A DNA stretch of 64,000 nucleotides from Nannobrachium achirus (taxonomy: Eukaryota > Chordata > Actinopteri > Myctophiformes > Myctophidae), in contig OY997650.1 of NCBI GenBank assembly GCA_963921795.1, forward strand, positions 13,016,653 through 13,080,652, read 5' to 3'. Positions 10,590-20,745 of this stretch are shown piece after piece (the stretch's first letter is position 1; each line of letters starts with the position of its first letter). A model generated the notes under the pieces. That model saw only the letters and a list, made by a program, of their open reading frames with translations. It did no database searches and was not told where the DNA came from. The translations under genes and the position numbers were made by a program.

Positions 10590-11300
10590 TGGAATAGGGC
10601 TTGTGTGATTAACGTATGTTTTTCTTTCTTTTTTTTCATTGTAGTGGAGTAAAACACCTTTGAGATGTAATGGAGTAGAAGCATAAAGTATAGCAAAATT
10701 GAAACACTCCAGTAAAGAAAACATACTATGCCTCAAACTTGTACTTAAAGCTATACTGTGTAAGTTGCTAAACTAGTGGTCAGTAGCGGTATTGCTTTTT
10801 TCGGCCGTTTTTCGCCCGGAGTCGTCGCGGACCACCGCCGCGGACCACCGGAGCGGCGCCGCAAACCACCGCGACCGATACGAATCCGTGGAGGTGTAGA
10901 ACGCATGGTAGAACGTAATTTTCTGGCCAGGATTTGGGGATTAAGAGGTTAAGAATCCTTCACCAAGGTAAACACTGTAGCTGAGCGAGGCTACTTCCTG
11001 AAGACACGGCAGATAAGCTGTGATTGGCTGGTAGTGTATCATGTGTTTATGATCCGCGATATGATTGGCCAATGTATACACAACGTATACAGATGATGCA
11101 GATGACGCAATTTTGCCGCGAAATTCTCCCCCCCTCACGGCTCATAGAAAACATATAAAGAGAAGGCTTTAGAAGCTGAAATTAACGGAGTGGGGGTTCT
11201 AAAACTTTAGCGATTTAACAGTTAGGACAATTTTAAGATTTGTTTTATAAAAAAAGTTACACGGTATAACTTTAAGTACAGTACTACTTGAGTAAATGTA
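10590..11300. mobile_element. Family P element (10749-11271) inside a family J remnant
   Basis: A 523-bp element with ends AGCTATACTGTGTAAGTTGC and AAGTTACACGGTATAACT is flanked by TTAA on both sides (10745-10748, 11272-11275), as in piggyBac-type insertion. The surrounding sequence (GTAGTGGAGTAAAACACC before, AAGTACAGTACTACTTGAG after) is family J, so the target was an older hAT-like element. A second P copy is at 57992-58413. Confidence 0.85.
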
Positions 11301-11399
11301 CTGTCCGGTTTTGTTGCCGTAGCGCTGTCTTGCACAACCTAGCAACATGTTTCTTCTTCACCAGTCTCTTTTCAACCTATCCCGACCCTTTGTTTCATC

Positions 11400-11585
11400 T
11401 TCATATTTCATCTTTCAACCACCCGTCTCTTTTCATTGGATTGGCTTTCAAAATAGTCAATGCGGCTCTGCCCTCAATCCCCTCAATACCCGCATATCTG
11501 ACCAAACACCTCCAAAAGATTAACAACACCCACAGCCACAATACTAGAGGGAGCACAAACAACGATCTGGAAACACCCAAATATG
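11400..11585 (+). mobile_element. LINE ORF2 C-terminal remnant
   Basis: The plus strand encodes FKIVNAALPSIPSIPAYLTK followed by HLQKINNTHSHNTRGSTNN and LETPKY. Such a K..PSYL..HSHNTR..PK.. string is typical of the end of L2/CR1-type reverse-transcriptase proteins. It is cut at 11585 by hairpin-bearing family R sequence. About 40 codons are open, and no intact gene remains. Confidence 0.7.
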
Positions 11586-11735
11586 CGATGCGAGCTTGTA
11601 GATCTGCTATTTCCACTATTTTGGACTTTGGAAAAAAAAATATATGAACATTTTTCAACATGGAAACGATTATCACGATTATGTCAAATAATTGCGATTA
11701 GACGATTATGTAATAATTCTGACAGCCCTAAACAA
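11586..11735. mobile_element. Family R (hobo-like) right half with half hairpin
   Basis: GCGAGCTTGTAGATCTGC, TATTTCCAC, then GGAAACGATTATCACGATT and the end GTAATAATTCTGACAGCCCT. Same order as the right half of 48404-48783. Confidence 0.75.
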
Positions 11736-12255
11736 GACCAGAAGGACTTTTTTGGGTGTTCCTTTTAGGCAGGGTGTTTTGACTGTACTTGAGCTGTTCT
11801 ACATTTGTGTCTAATAAAATATTCAACCAATCAATCAGACCTATTCCTTTGTTTCATCTTCACTAGTCTCTTTTCAACCTATCCCATTGTTTCATCATTA
11901 TTCATCTCTCATTTGTCATGCCCTTTTGCTACATCCACTATCTTCAGGGAGATAATAAGGCCACTTACAATATCGATTTGCCATTTTGTCTGCGCTCAGG
12001 CACGTGCGCATGCTGCGTGTGTGCACGACCACACGCATAAGAGAATCCTGCAATCCTGGTGTTCTTGATTGGGGTTCCTACTGCCTACTCAAATAAATCA
12101 CATGACATAATTGTTATCAAGTAAGCAATTATGTGCATATAATAACTCCTAATTGCATCTGTGCATTGTTCTCAAACCACTTAGTGCCTCACTGGAATAA
12201 GATCATCAAGTTGATTATGGAAGGGAGGCAGATTTTTTTTTTCTTTTGTCTGTGC
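11736..12255. other. Intron, little recognised
   Basis: A family O-type arm, CTTCACTAGTCTCTTTTCAA, lies at about 11859-11882. Nothing else was recognised. Confidence 0.5.
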
Positions 12256-12258
12256 TTA

Positions 12259-12315
12259 GAATAAAATCACACCCGTGTGAACTGAGCGGTGGTTCTCTCC
12301 CCCCCCCCCCGCCCC

Positions 12316-12369
<54 letters not shown>

Positions 12370-12540
12370 CCTGGACAACAGCGCCCCTCCCTTAACATGT
12401 GTGGTCAGAAAAGGTACTACACAGGCTTGAGGCTACATACAGACCCACCCACATACAAACAAACTAACACACAAACATACATACCTACACACACGGCCAC
12501 GCTATGGAGACGGTGTGACCACCGCTCAAAAATAAAATAA
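12259..12540. mobile_element. Family N element, copy 2, with TG microsatellite
   Basis: Same opening (CACACCCGTGTGAACTGAGC) and closing (GACGGTGTGACCACCGCTC) as 8768-9119. The interior contains a C run and (TG)n at 12319-12368 where copy 1 has AT- and G-rich sequence. Confidence 0.75.
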
Positions 12541-12639
12541 AATAATGCCAATTCCTCCATGGCCTTGAAACACGTTTGAAGAACCCTGCTCTAAAACAAA
12601 AACTGTCTCTCTTGGACATATAGCTAACTTCATACATTA

Positions 12640-12800
12640 TACCAGTTGTTCCCAAACTTTTTAACTCAAGTCACGACCCAAAAGAGAAATCAGATGTTTA
12701 CCCAAACTAGTGAAAATAGCAAGCTCACAACGCATCACTTCAAGCCACATTGCAAGCTTGTAGATCGGCAAATGGGTTCCGACCCACTGTTTGCTATAAC
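12640..12800. mobile_element. hAT-like fragment with worn hairpin
   Basis: ACCAGTTGTTCCCAAACTTT resembles a hAT end. A hairpin remnant at 12708-12770 reads GAAAATAGCAAGCTCACAAC with a second arm GCAAGCTTGTAGATCGGC. Confidence 0.6.
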
Positions 12801-13080
12801 AGTGGTATATACTGTACATGTACAGTCAGGTGCCCTTTGCTGTAAAAAAAGACAGCGGCTGCCGGCCGGCCACCCTGGTTGCCAGTGCCCTGCTGGACGA
12901 ACCGTACCTCATAAACACTCGTCCAACACATAGACAATTGCGTCACTTGTTCCATGCACACCTTTTATAGAACAGTTACCTCACTGACAAAGCATTGAAG
13001 AGCCACACTCCTCAACCCCCCCACTCACATCCCAGGTCTGAAGACATTGATGGGAGACAGAGGTGTGTGTGCGCGCACGC
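12801..13080. other. Intron, nothing recognised
   Basis: No element end, tandem repeat or coding similarity recognised. Confidence 0.5.
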
Positions 13081-13085
13081 GTGTC

Positions 13086-13087
<2 letters not shown>

Positions 13088-13144
<57 letters not shown>

Positions 13145-13145
13145 A
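13088..13145. repeat. TG / CGCG microsatellite
   Basis: (TG)n followed by a short GCGCGCG stretch, an alternating purine-pyrimidine tract. Confidence 0.95.
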
Positions 13146-13369
13146 GCGTGCGTGCCTGTGTGTGCAGACAAGACAAAAAAAAGGTCAGACCCACCATCCT
13201 CATAATGGACTTCCTGCAAGCCTTAAGTCGATTGGCTCTATTGTTACCTTCAAGTGCTGTACGGGAAGTAACTCCTTTTTATCTAATACCCTGCAGCAAC
13301 CTTTGATGTTTTTTTTTTGTTTTTGTTTTTTAAGATATTTTGGGGGCTTTTTCTGCCTAAATTTACCAA

Positions 13370-13640
13370 AAAACTAAACGTTAGAATGTGGAGATAAGGG
13401 GTGTCTGCCCGACAGCAATGATATTTACTATTGCTGTTATTTATTCCCATATTACCAACCCGGCATGAAAGGCATCCACACATCTTCCTACAGAGACTGT
13501 AACATGCGCGGATTGCGCGCCTGACACGCACGCACGCACGCACACACACACATGCACATGCACATGCACACATCGCACACTCACACACACACGTGTAAAG
13601 GCTGTGAGCTTGTGCAGATCGGCTATTTTTTGAAGTGTCT
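13370..13640. repeat. Family C fragment, CA tract and half hairpin
   Basis: 13380-13430 has GGTGTCTGCCCGACAGCAAT. 13530-13595 is a compound ACGC/CA tract. 13598-13632 is a hairpin arm, GTGAGCTTGTGCAGATCGGC. Confidence 0.65.
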
Positions 13641-13975
13641 CATGAAAAGCAATGTTTTTTTAGACATAACACAAAATTTCCAGACAGCGACGCCATAATA
13701 AACACGATGTACATGCATTCGTATCAATGAATGTGTCAATCAAACAGTGCCGCCCCCTCAGCCCCCCTGGAGGAAGAGAAACACTCTCTCTCTCCCTAGC
13801 GACGGTTCCGTGGAGATATCCGTGGAACCGCAGTTACCACGGCAACACGGTATGTGAGGTCGGTCAGCGATGCGTGTTGGGAAGTGCGTGCGAGAGGGGT
13901 GGGTTGGGGTCATGATGCAGCCAGGAGAATGCTCCTCACAACGGAACACCCACGTCCTGACCACACTCCCACCCA
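13641..13975. other. Intron, nothing recognised
   Basis: No gene or element identified. A short CCGTGGAGATATCCGTGG run is present. Confidence 0.5.
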
Positions 13976-14200
13976 AGGGCGTCACAAGGGGGGGAAAAGT
14001 GGGACCGAGTTACTAGGGCCCAAGGTGGAGGGGCCTTAATTATTTTATACTTTAGCTATTGAAAAATAGCAGATCATTACATCATTTTGGGGGTTCTTCA
14101 CATGAAAAGGTTTGAGCACCACTGACATAGAAACATAGGTTTTTTTTTTTTTTAAAGAGGATTTTAAATATTCAAAGACTTGCACAAATCTTCACAACAT
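13976..14200. mobile_element. Family S fragment without hairpin
   Basis: GGGCGTCACAAGGGGGGG, GTTACTAGGGCCCAAGG and TTTAGCTATTGAAAAATAGC lead straight to ATTTTGGGGGTTCTTCACAT. The hairpins seen in the copy at 61623-62170 are missing here. Confidence 0.7.
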
Positions 14201-14639
14201 TATTATTATTTTTGTTGTATTGGAATTCCCATAGAGCAGTTATTTCTCAAACTTTTACATTTCAAGGTCTCCCCTTAAAGGGGAAATACAGACCAAAACA
14301 AATCCCCCCGTAATTTGTCTTTTTTCATAAATGTTCCTACCTGGTTTGGTGGATTTCTGTCATTGTTGCTAAAATGGTGCTGGTGCGACTCATCCAAAAG
14401 CGCTTATTTTGGCCATTCCAAAGTTACTTTTTTCTTCATGAATCGTCTATTTATTTAGTTCCCTGAGACCACCCAAAGTGTTTTTAGTCCACCACATATT
14501 GACCCGGATGAGAAACGGGCTGTAAAACAGTGACGCGGTTTCAAAAAGCGAGATTCTAGCATATCGCGAGATTTCCAGTTACTACTGTAACATAGTTTCA
14601 TAGTTAACTGCGAACTACTGTCGCAATCAACCTCTAATA
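14201..14639. other. Intron with hAT-end traces
   Basis: TTCTCAAACTTTTACATTTC at about 14247 resembles a family E end. CCTTAAAGGGGAAATACAG follows. No complete element was resolved. Confidence 0.45.
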
Positions 14640-15040
14640 CAGGGGTTTTCAAAGTGGGTGACGGGGACCCTGGGGTGCCGTGATGGCAGTCCGCGAGATC
14701 ATTTGCTAATATTTGGAATTTATTTGGACACTTGAAAAAATATTTAGTATCATTTTAAACTTGAAGTACACAGTTATTTTCAGTCAGTTCTAATCAAAAT
14801 GGCTATTATCTCAACGTTTTTCTCGCAACATAATCACTAAAATATCATTACTGTCAGGCAGAAAGCTTTCTTGGACAAAACTAGTGAAAACAGCCAATCT
14901 GCTGTAAATATAAGGTGCTTTTAGATATGCTATAAATATAAGGTGCTGGGAGTGAAAATTATAATGTAGGGGTGCCTCGGATGAAAAAAAAAATAGTTAT
15001 GGGGTGCCCTGAGACAAAAAAGTTTGGGAACCCCTGCCTG
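14640..15040. mobile_element. hAT-like element with perfect target duplication
   Basis: Starts CAGGGGTTTTCAAAGTGGG and ends GTTTGGGAACCCCTGCCTG. The 8-bp CTCTAATA repeats at 14632-14639 and 15041-15048. Inside is a family C/B trace (TACTGTCAGGCAGAAAGC) with a worn hairpin, AGTGAAAACAGCCAATCTGC. Confidence 0.8.
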
Positions 15041-15282
15041 CTCTAATATATTCATGTAATAACTGTGTACCTTTAGGCTCAGGACTGCTTATTGCAAAAA
15101 TCATGCTCAGACCCCCAGCACCTCCCCAGCCTCCTACTGTATTACATAATGTGACTCAGCAGGGTGAGCTCAGCATCCGTGTCGTTGTCATGCAAATGTG
15201 TTGTGGAGCGTCATGTGGGAGCAGGGCAGCCATGCGTGTCCCATTGCTAAATGTCTATCAACTTTTCAATGAATGATTCATG

Positions 15283-15751
15283 CTGGTTCTAAACTTTTTG
15301 GGGATCAGAACCCACTTAAAAAAAAATCTAAAGCGTTTGCAGCCCACTCATCTGACCAACATAAAGTTTAAGTGTTGAGGGTATCTACACATAATCTAAA
15401 GTGACAATTTGGGGACTTTTTAAAACCTCTAAAATGACAAATTAAACACTGGCCAAATTGTCAAATATTAGAGGCAGAAATTGTGAAAATAGCAGATCTA
15501 CATGCTCACAACACCTCGCAACGCGAGGCGTTGTGAGCATGTAGATCGGCTGTAGAACCGTGTTACACAAAATGTAATGCCTCAACTCTTAGTGCTCGTC
15601 AGGGTGGGGGTCCCCAGTTAAAATATGATTATTTTGGGGGTCGCAGCCTGAAAAGGTTGAGGACCACTGTTCTAGCTGACTTGTGTTCTGACAGCTTGCG
15701 ATATCCTCACGGCCCACCAGCGGGCCCCAGTCCACAGGTTGAGAACCACTG
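15283..15751. mobile_element. Family K element with hairpin
   Basis: Hairpin at 15484-15552 with arms AATAGCAGATCTACATGCTC and GAGCATGTAGATCGGC. The right side GGTGGGGGTCCCCAGTTAA is followed by two successive hAT-type ends, GGTTGAGGACCACTG and GGTTGAGAACCACTG, so two elements may be stacked. Confidence 0.75.
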
Positions 15752-15967
15752 GTTTCTACTGTAACTCAACGAGCGTGTCCTTGACCGAGCTGGTGGTATT
15801 CACCATAATTTTCACAAGTAATAACAATACAACATCATTCATAACCGTTCATAAGGTCTGGATGTGTGGTGATTCCCCATCCCCGCACTACGCAGAAAGA
15901 GACAAGAGAAAAACAACAAGACAAATACTAGACTAAGACAGCAAGAACTCACACTGTCAGTCAGTCA

Positions 15968-16015
15968 CACGCACGCACGCACACACACACACACGCACGC
16001 ACGCAAGCACGCAAG
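15968..16015. repeat. ACGC / CA microsatellite
   Basis: Compound (ACGC)n(CA)n(ACGC)n tract, followed by about 430 bp (16016-16447) in which nothing was recognised. Confidence 0.9.
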
Positions 16016-16447
16016 CACATCATAATTCCATTCAGCTACTAGCAGTGGTTGAGAACATTAAGTAATAGTAGGAATGCGTTGACTTCAAAGTAACATTCTT
16101 CATAAGAATGCAGAATGCAGCTGTGCATAAGAGCAGCAACAAAGTAGAGTGGAAAGAAAAAAAACTGAGCATATGCTCAAACATCCTTTAAACCCGAGAG
16201 CTAACAGGATGTTTACGTGCTTCAAGTATCCAATATAATCACATATGTCAGGAATGATAGCCATGTTTGCAATAACCTCATCTCAATATAGCTGGGAGAT
16301 GAGCTCGTTTTATCTGGGGCTATTGTAAACAACGGCGCATGGCGCTTATGAGACACGTGAGCGCATGAATAAACAGGAGCATATGGATTCATAGACCTCA
16401 GTATATAGAAGGCATTGATGTCTGGATAAGAATGTAGCAGTCATAGA

Positions 16448-16904
16448 CTCTTCAACAGGGGGTCCAGGACCCCTAGGGGGTCCTCAGAGTTACTACAGGG
16501 GGGTCACCAAATCCTTGTGTGATAGGATAATTATTTTCGATTAAAAACTTGAACCCTCGCATCCCTAATCTGAGGAGAACTTTAGACGAAAATAGCAGAT
16601 CTACAAGCTCTCAACGCCTCGAAGCGCGAGGCGTTGAGAGCTTGTAGATCGGTTATTTTCAGCAAATCGGTTTGGTGTTGAGGTAAAAGAGAGCAGACCA
16701 AGTAAGTACAGAGTAAGGTCAAGTATCGTGAATTTATGGCTAAATGTCTGAAACACAAATCCAACAGACTGATGACATCGCTGTCAAACAAGTCGATGAT
16801 TGAAAATCTGCATAACGCATTCATACAATATGTGGAGGGGGTCCCTGCTTCATCTTTCTCTCAGTTAGGGGGTCCTTGGACTGAAAACGTTGAAGACCCC
16901 TGTC
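16448..16904. mobile_element. Family A element with hairpin
   Basis: Left end CTTCAACAGGGGGTCCAGG, hairpin at 16592-16662 with arms AGATCTACAAGCTCTCAACG and complement, right end AAAACGTTGAAGACCCCTG. The arm reads CTCTCAACG where most copies read CTCACAACG, and both arms carry the change. Confidence 0.85.
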
Positions 16905-17398
16905 TTAAATTATAGTGCAACATGCATTCATCCATCATCGCTGCTTTTTTTCCGACGTACATCACATCCGACCTTAGATTACAAAATAGGGTAACATGCA
17001 TTCATCCATCACTCATGTTTCCGACGCACATAATCCAACGTTTCAAGTCTCTCCAGCCATTTCCTGTCTCCCATAAACACGCATCTGTCATTCTGACACG
17101 GCTCTTTCTAGATACGCAAATTCCATGTGTGTGTGCGTGTGCGTGTGTGTCTTTTTGCGCTCTGTAGTGATAGGTTGTTCATGATCAATTCAATTCTTGA
17201 ACCAAATCATTCACTTCCTGGAACTGTTGTGTTCACGCTTTCATTCATGCCCCTCCCCCCATACACAGGACGGGAGGGTGGGTTGTACGCACGCAACATA
17301 ATAATAAACGGTCCCGCGATAAGTGTTTTTTTCACTAGACAATAATGTTACTGGACGGAGAATGTGAAAGAATCATTCGAACGGATCGTTGAAAAAAA
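16905..17398. other. Intron, nothing recognised
   Basis: ACATGCATTCATCCATCA occurs twice (about 16919 and 16992), a small local duplication. No gene or element seen. Confidence 0.5.
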
Positions 17399-17399
17399 T

Positions 17400-17658
17400 A
17401 TATATCGCCACTGTCGAGCAGAAACCTTGTATCTCCAAGTTTCATATTTGTATGACAAAGCCCTGCTTCATCATACAAGGCCGTTGCACAGAAGTAGTGA
17501 AAACAGCAGATCTACAAGCACACAACGCCTCGCAGTGTGCGAGGCGTTGTGTGCTTGTAGATCGGCTGTTTTCACTAGTTTAAGTCATTTTTAAAATGAT
17601 CAATGCAAAACGAACGGTTTTGGACACACAAGGTTTCCACCCGACAATGACAATATAC
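17400..17658. mobile_element. Family B element, complete, with hairpin
   Basis: Ends ATATATCGCCACTGTCGAGC and CACCCGACAATGACAATATA. Hairpin at 17498-17572 with GCACACAACGCCTCGCAG and its complement. It parallels 2109-2382 closely, including TTTTTAAAATGAT(C/G)AAT. Confidence 0.85.
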
Positions 17659-17659
17659 T

Positions 17660-17930
17660 TTTTTCCCCACCACTAGCGCTCTATTATCCGTCATCTGTCC
17701 CGGGTTGTTATTCAAATCACAGGCTTGATAACTGGCACGTCTTTTCCTGTTTGCGTCCTACCACAGGTAAATGGAGCTGGCCTTTCAATTAGGCCTGTTC
17801 TAGGGAAGCCACTTAACCTGTTATGCTGTGCGTGAAGTGAAAATGTGTCCTGGTAAATGGCCAGCGTTCCTCACCTTGTGTCTGCTTATCAGGGAGTCCC
17901 ACCTTCCGTTTGCATAAAGACAGGGGAGAC
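17660..17930. other. Intron, nothing recognised
   Basis: No element end, tandem repeat or coding similarity recognised. Confidence 0.5.
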
Positions 17931-17932
17931 AC

Positions 17933-17944
17933 GCACGCACGCAC

Positions 17945-17987
<43 letters not shown>

Positions 17988-18072
17988 CCAGTGGGGACTG
18001 CTGATTCATAAGCAGACGAAGCGGGGGCCTTCCTTTGTAACACCCCGTCAATACTAGACAGCTGCTGGGTGC

Positions 18073-18130
<58 letters not shown>

Positions 18131-18231
18131 CATAGCTGTTGGATGCAAGTTCTTAAACCACACATATCGCACAACCATCACGTACTGTACATACGTAAGT
18201 ACGCGCGCACATACACACACACACACACATT
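17933..18231. repeat. Three microsatellites: CA, TG, CA
   Basis: (CA)n at 17950-17986, (TG)n at 18076-18127 and (AC)n at 18204-18230. The first two are complementary tracts about 90 bp apart and could pair in the transcript or the DNA. Confidence 0.95.
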
Positions 18232-18289
18232 TAGTTGCTTTCGGGATGGAACCTCCTTATGTCCACATTTCTACTTTTTGTGTTCTTTT

Positions 18290-19005
18290 CTTCCGTAATT
18301 AACGCCCTACTTGCTCACACTGCAGCGTCACACAAATGCATCAAAAGTAGCAGATCTACGAGCTCCAAACGTGTCACTTCACGCAGCGTTTTGAGCTTGC
18401 AGATCTGCTACTTTTACAACTTTCGCATTCGCATCCCGAAAAGTTACATTTGTTGTAGACCAGTGGTTCTCAAAGTGGATTCCAAGGACTCTGTGGGTTC
18501 CTTCATGGGGGTCTAAATTGACCCATGAAAGTCTGTAACTCTTGACAGTGTACAAATGGAACCAAATGAACCCGTTATGAACCCTAACGGGTTCATTTGG
18601 TTCCATTTGTACACTGTCAGAGTTAAAGGAGCTATAGTCAACTTTTTCTTGAAAAACGGATGCTAAAATAAAAATAATGTTTCGAAAATATTTTATAAAA
18701 AAATAAGCTTCATATATGTGTTTCAATTCAAAAATGACCACAAAAAGCGTAAAATAATCATAAAATAATCATTTTGGCCATTGTCAGACCGACACTTTGT
18801 TTACATTCTAGTTAGACTAGGATGTAAACAAAGTGTCGGCTCGACACTTATATTTTTTTATAAAATATTTTCGAAACATTTTTTTTTTAGCATCTGTTTT
18901 TCAAGAAAAAGTTGACTATAGCTCCTTTAAGGGGAGACCTTGAAAGAGTTTGAGAAACGCTGTTGCAGTCATTATGAGGTTTCCACCCGACGGGGACCGT
19001 TTCAG
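18290..19005. mobile_element. Three-level transposon nest beside the cassette exon
   Basis: The outer layer is a family C element: CAGCGTCACACAAATGC, hairpin at 18346-18418, and right end TGAGGTTTCCACCCGACGG at about 18976-18994. The middle layer is a family E hAT-like element at 18461-18962 (CAGTGGTTCTCAAAGTGG to TTTGAGAAACGCTG), with imperfect 8-bp flanks TTGTAGAC/TTGCAGTC. It holds a palindrome at 18535-18625 with arms of about 38 bp. The inner layer is a 300-bp inverted-repeat element at 18627-18926 with TTAA on both sides and ends AGGAGCTATAGTCAACTTTT and its complement. The nest stops about 20 bp from the exon's donor. Confidence 0.8.
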
Positions 19006-19023
19006 AGGTCTGTGTTGACTCAC

Positions 19024-19137
19024 TCTTGACAGTGGCGGTCCTGGTGCAGTTGTAGAGAATAGCCAGCTCTCCAAACACCTTCCCTGGTCCCATGGTGCAC
19101 AGCTTGATGCTCTCCTTGGTCACCTCCACCTTCCCGT
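19024..19137 (-). CDS. prkg1: prkg1 coding exon: CNB-A phosphate-binding cassette
   Basis: This is the next prkg1 exon, 114 nt on the minus strand: AC completing Asp, 37 codons, then A of a split Thr codon. It encodes [20 protein letters not shown] followed by [17 protein letters not shown]. The FGELA..RTA stretch is the phosphate-binding cassette that grips the cyclic phosphate of cGMP. Glu of GEL, Arg of TRT and the following Thr (E168, R177, T178 in human alpha numbering) are all present. The Thr is the residue known to favour cGMP over cAMP. The acceptor is TGTGTGTTTTTCAG (AG at 19138-19139). The donor is AAGA|GTGAGT (GT at 19022-19023). The only difference I notice from the human protein is ESIK where human has EGVK. 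On the upstream side the exon abuts a minisatellite made of copies of its own acceptor. On the downstream side a transposon nest starts about 20 bp away. Confidence 0.97.
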
Positions 19138-19815
19138 CTGAAAAACACACAACCAAGACCACATTTCATGTAACCTTCCCATCTGAGACACACAACGGCA
19201 ACCACATTTCATGATGTAACCTTCTCATCTGAAAAACACACAACGGCAACCACATTTCATGTAACCTTCCCATCTGAGACACATAACAGCAACCACATTT
19301 CATGTAACCTTCCCATCTGAAAAACACACAAGGCAACCACATTTCATGTAACCTTCCCATCTGAGACAAACAACGGCAACCACATTTCATGTAAGTTGAT
19401 GTAACCTTCCCATCTGAGACAAACAACGGCAACCACATTTCATGTAACCTTCCCATCTGAGACAAACAACGGCAACCACATTTCATGTAACCTTCCCATC
19501 TGAGACAAACAACGGCAACCACATTTCATGTAAGTTGATGTAACCTTCCCATCTGAGACAAACAACGGCAACCACATTTCATGTAAGCTTCCCATCTGAG
19601 ACAAACAACGGCAACCACATTTCATGTAAGTTGATGTAACCTTCCCATCTGAGACAAACAACGGCAACCACATTTCATGTAACCTTCCCATCTGAGACAA
19701 ACAACGGCAACCACATTTCATGTAAGTTGATGTAACCTTCCCATCTGAGACAAACAACGGCAACCACATTTCATGTAACCTTCCCATCTGAAAAACACAC
19801 AAGGCAACCACATTT
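19138..19815 (-). repeat. Minisatellite made of copies of the exon's 3' splice junction
   Basis: About 14 tandem units of roughly 43 or 52 bp follow directly on the exon's acceptor. On the minus strand each unit reads TGTTTGTCTCAG then ATGGGAAGGTTACATG then AAATGTGGTTGCCGT. The real junction, TGTGTGTTTTTCAG|ACGGGAAGGTGG, is clearly the same sequence, so the array appears to have grown from the intron-exon border. The longer units carry an extra TCAACTTAC segment, and 43- and 52-bp units partly alternate. Near-identity between central units suggests recent expansion or homogenisation. An open frame through the array (repeated [16 protein letters not shown]) is a by-product of the unit length. 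Confidence 0.95.
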
Positions 19816-19816
19816 C

Positions 19817-20193
19817 CAGTGATGGAAAAAGTACTTAAATGTTGTACTTAAGTACAACTTCAAGTATCCATACTGCAATGTAGAAATACTTGTAATGTTA
19901 CAAGTAAAAGTCCGGAATTCAGAACGTACTTGAGTAAAATTACAAAAGTGTTGACAAAATGTAGTTGAAGTACCAAAAGTGAAAGTACACAATGTTTGAA
20001 AATAGGAGATCTACAAGCTCACAACACCTCTGCAACGCGTTGTGAACTTATAGATCTGTTATTTTGAAGCATTTTGTACTTTTACTTTTGGTACTTGACG
20101 TAAGTGCATTTTGATGCCAACACTTTCGTACTTTTACTCACGTACATTTTGAATTCCAGACTTTTACTTGTGAGTACATTTTCCACCACTGAC
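19817..20193. mobile_element. Family J element with hairpin
   Basis: Ends CAGTGATGGAAAAAGTACTT and ACATTTTCCACCACTG. Hairpin at 19999-20066 with AGGAGATCTACAAGCTCACA and GAACTTATAGATCTG. It adjoins the far end of the minisatellite and cuts its last unit. Confidence 0.8.
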
Positions 20194-20520
20194 TATAATG
20201 CTTCCTGCACAGCTATCAGTAATGACAACGTTTCTGTGCAGTGAATGGAATGGGATTCGAGGTCTTTAAGGGACTGAGTTTTCTTCTGGGTTCAGGCCTC
20301 CAGAGTCTATTTGACTGATCCTAGACTGTCTGGGAGTAAATATGCAGGATGCAGAGTGCTTTGGGCCTTTCAAAAAGGCCACTGGCCTCTTCCAAAAGCC
20401 CTGTGCTTGACCCTGTTAAATGGCACTGCTATATAAACAGCCTTTCTACTTCAATCACATGAACTCTATAACGTCCTTATTCTGGGGGGGGGGGGGGGGG
20501 GATATTCATTATTCAGCGGG
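20194..20520. other. Intron with G run
   Basis: Nothing recognised except a G run at 20487-20500. Confidence 0.5.
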
Positions 20521-20528
20521 TACGAAAT

Positions 20529-20745
20529 TAAAAATAGCAGCTCTACAATGCGTTGCAATGCAACATTTGGTATACTAGAGTAGTGGTTCTCAACCTTAAT
20601 CATACTACAGCGTCACCAAAAAGCATCAGCAGATCCACAAGCTGCCTTGAGATTGTAGATCTTCTACTTTTGCTGCTTTTGAATTTGAATCCTGAAAAGT
20701 AGCAGTGTTTGGACATATGAGGTCTTCACCCGACAGTGGCGATAT
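20529..20745. mobile_element. Family C fragment and worn hairpins
   Basis: 20529-20562 is a hairpin remnant, AAAATAGCAGCTCTACAATG. From 20590, CATACTACAGCGTCACC, a hairpin at 20628-20672 and TGAGGTCTTCACCCGACAG form the right part of a family C element. Confidence 0.7.

Noticed and set aside
1-18900. The following prkg1 exon (encoding LVNVKLWAIDRQCF)
   Set aside because: I looked for this on the minus strand and did not find it. It must lie beyond the left edge.
19166-19811. Long open frames through the minisatellite giving repeated [16 protein letters not shown]
   Set aside because: The frames arise because the 43- and 52-bp unit pattern happens to lack stops. The array is intronic and directly abuts a true acceptor.
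19138-19815. CRISPR-like array
   Set aside because: Units are contiguous without unique spacers, in vertebrate intron DNA, and derive from the exon border.
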